The notes beneath the pieces were generated by a model. The model searched no databases and was not told the DNA's origin. It was given only the letters and a program-made list of their open reading frames with translations. DNA of 64,000 nt from Polystyrenella longa (GTDB taxonomy: Bacteria > Planctomycetota > Planctomycetia > Planctomycetales > Planctomycetaceae): assembly GCF_007750395.1 (NCBI RefSeq), contig NZ_CP036281.1, forward strand, positions 2,441,001-2,505,000, in the 5' to 3' direction. This document shows positions 63,088 to 64,000 of this stretch, piece by piece. The translations under genes and the position numbers were made by a program. The first letter of the stretch is position 1, and the number at the start of each line of letters is the position of its first letter.

Positions 63088-64000
63088 ATGAGTCTGCCTG
63101 ATACTCCTCTGCCCAATTCACCCGTATTGAAAACCACAGAACTGCATACGGATATCCTCGTTGCTGGAGGTGGACCAGCGGGTGTCTGCGCGGCGCTGGC
63201 TGCGGCACGTACCGGGGCGAAGGTCATACTTTGTCAGGACAGACCAGTTCTGGGGGGCAATGCTTCCAGTGAGATTCGGATGCATATCGTGGGCGCGAAT
63301 GGAACGGGAGGATCGGAGCGAGGGGAAGAGCTGGTCACCGAGGCGCGCGAGGGAGGCATCATCGAAGAGATTCGTTTGGAAAATTCCGTGCGCAATCCAC
63401 AGCGATCCTCTTCCATGTTTGATTTGATTCTGTATGACAAATGCCGCACGGAACCCAATCTCAAATTGATGCTGAACACCACCATTGTCGCCGCCGATGT
63501 TGAAGACGGAAAAATCGTCGCCGCACGAGGAGTACGCCACAGCACCGAGGACGAGTTCATTATCCGGGCAAATACGTATATCGATTGCACGGGAGATGGC
63601 CGATTAGGTGTCGAGGCAGGAGCCCCGTTTATGGAAGGGCGTGAAGACAAGGCGGCGTACGGAGAGAAACTGGCTCAACAAACGGCCGACAACCTGCGGC
63701 TCGGTTCGACAATTTTGATTCAGGCTCGTAAGCATGATCGACCGATGCCTTATCAGACGCCCAGTTGGGTGCGGTCCTTCTCGAAGGAAGAGTTGAAGCT
63801 TCGTCTGTACGCAACTCCGGGTGATGAGGAGCCGACGCATGAGTATGGGTACTGGTGGGCAGAATGGGGAGGAACGCACGACACCATTCGTGACAACGAA
63901 GTGATCCGCGATGAACTGCTGGCCGTCACTCTGGGAATCTGGGATCACATTAAGAATGGGCCCCCGGAAACGAGAACGGGAACGGAACCGGGGAGCGACC
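63088..64000 (+). CDS. FAD-dependent oxidoreductase, cut by window end
   Basis: The frame is open from ATG 63088 (an earlier in-frame ATG at 63064 is possible) to the window edge, 304 codons seen. Dinucleotide-binding [20 protein letters not shown] and [19 protein letters not shown] mark the FAD-dependent oxidoreductase family (PF12831-like), with [20 protein letters not shown] typical of the second FAD contact. These enzymes are abundant in planctomycetes near sugar metabolism genes. The C-terminus is missing. Confidence 0.9.
   Translation, partial: MSLPDTPLPNSPVLKTTELHTDILVAGGGPAGVCAALAAARTGAKVILCQDRPVLGGNASSEIRMHIVGANGTGGSERGEELVTEAREGGIIEEIRLENSVRNPQRSSSMFDLILYDKCRTEPNLKLMLNTTIVAADVEDGKIVAARGVRHSTEDEFIIRANTYIDCTGDGRLGVEAGAPFMEGREDKAAYGEKLAQQTADNLRLGSTILIQARKHDRPMPYQTPSWVRSFSKEELKLRLYATPGDEEPTHEYGYWWAEWGGTHDTIRDNEVIRDELLAVTLGIWDHIKNGPPETRTGTEPGSD

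Overview
The window looks like chromosomal DNA of a planctomycete (class Planctomycetia, Gimesia/Rubinisphaera-like). The evidence is gene content. There are two formylglycine-type sulfatases, a PSCyt1/DUF1549/DUF1553 cytochrome, two DUF1501 proteins with twin-arginine leaders, a giant PVC-type heme-binding CxxCH protein, a DUF1080 protein and a Gfo/Idh/MocA oxidoreductase with a Tat leader. There is also a tetrahydromethanopterin (H4MPT) cyclohydrolase. No species can be assigned from sequence alone.

Layout. 1-7.0 kb, minus strand: an operon led by a TetR regulator, followed by three DUF1254/DUF1214 secreted proteins with a sulfatase inserted between the second and third. A ~236 bp leader cassette (hairpin plus signal-peptide DNA) is duplicated in front of two unrelated proteins. 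7.0-7.95 kb: tRNA-Leu(CAA) with its terminator, and a truncated tRNA-Pro-like tail. 8.0-12.4 kb, minus: lipid synthesis cluster rpmF-plsX-fabD-acpP-fabF, without fabG; a long stem-loop lies between fabD and acpP. 12.7-15.9 kb: a uronate-dehydrogenase-like SDR and a Ycf46-like AAA+ ATPase. 15.9-19.6 kb, minus: three secreted proteins (BNR sialidase-like, M23 peptidase with PKD domains, CBM9-like).

19.8-28.0 kb, plus: esterase, RimK/MptN-like ATP-grasp ligase, IclR regulator, DUF1549/1553 cytochrome, DUF1501 and a class V aminotransferase; methenyl-H4MPT cyclohydrolase follows on the minus strand. 29.3-34.7 kb: a parallel beta-helix protein, a membrane TPR/zinc-ribbon protein and an exported protein of unknown family. 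34.7-36.3 kb: an AT-rich patch with a decayed gene and an orphan hypothetical gene. 36.4-40.3 kb: inositol-monophosphatase-like protein, methyltransferase, and a YrdC-like/arginine-phosphatase-like fusion followed by rpiB. 40.4-46.2 kb: sulfatase, SixA phosphatase, Gfo/Idh/MocA oxidoreductase and a divergent dihydroorotate-dehydrogenase-like protein. 46.8-53.6 kb: tandem YHS-like exported protein, an IS200/IS605 element killed by an amber codon, a TPR glycosyltransferase, DUF1501 and DUF4198. 53.8-64 kb: PVC heme protein translationally coupled to a polysaccharide deacetylase, LysR regulator plus exported isochorismatase-like hydrolase, an inverted pair of structured repeats, SDR, FRG-domain protein, DUF1080 and a truncated FAD oxidoreductase.

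How it fits together. Most of the window is the envelope and polysaccharide-degradation equipment typical of the group, interspersed with housekeeping clusters. The most notable items are the YrdC-YwlE-type fusion beside rpiB (a fused version of the Firmicutes ywlC-ywlE-ywlF order), the shuffled leader cassette, the covarying inverted repeat pair at 60.4-60.6 kb, and the DHODH-like protein. I found no CRISPR array and no clearly recognisable new defence system.
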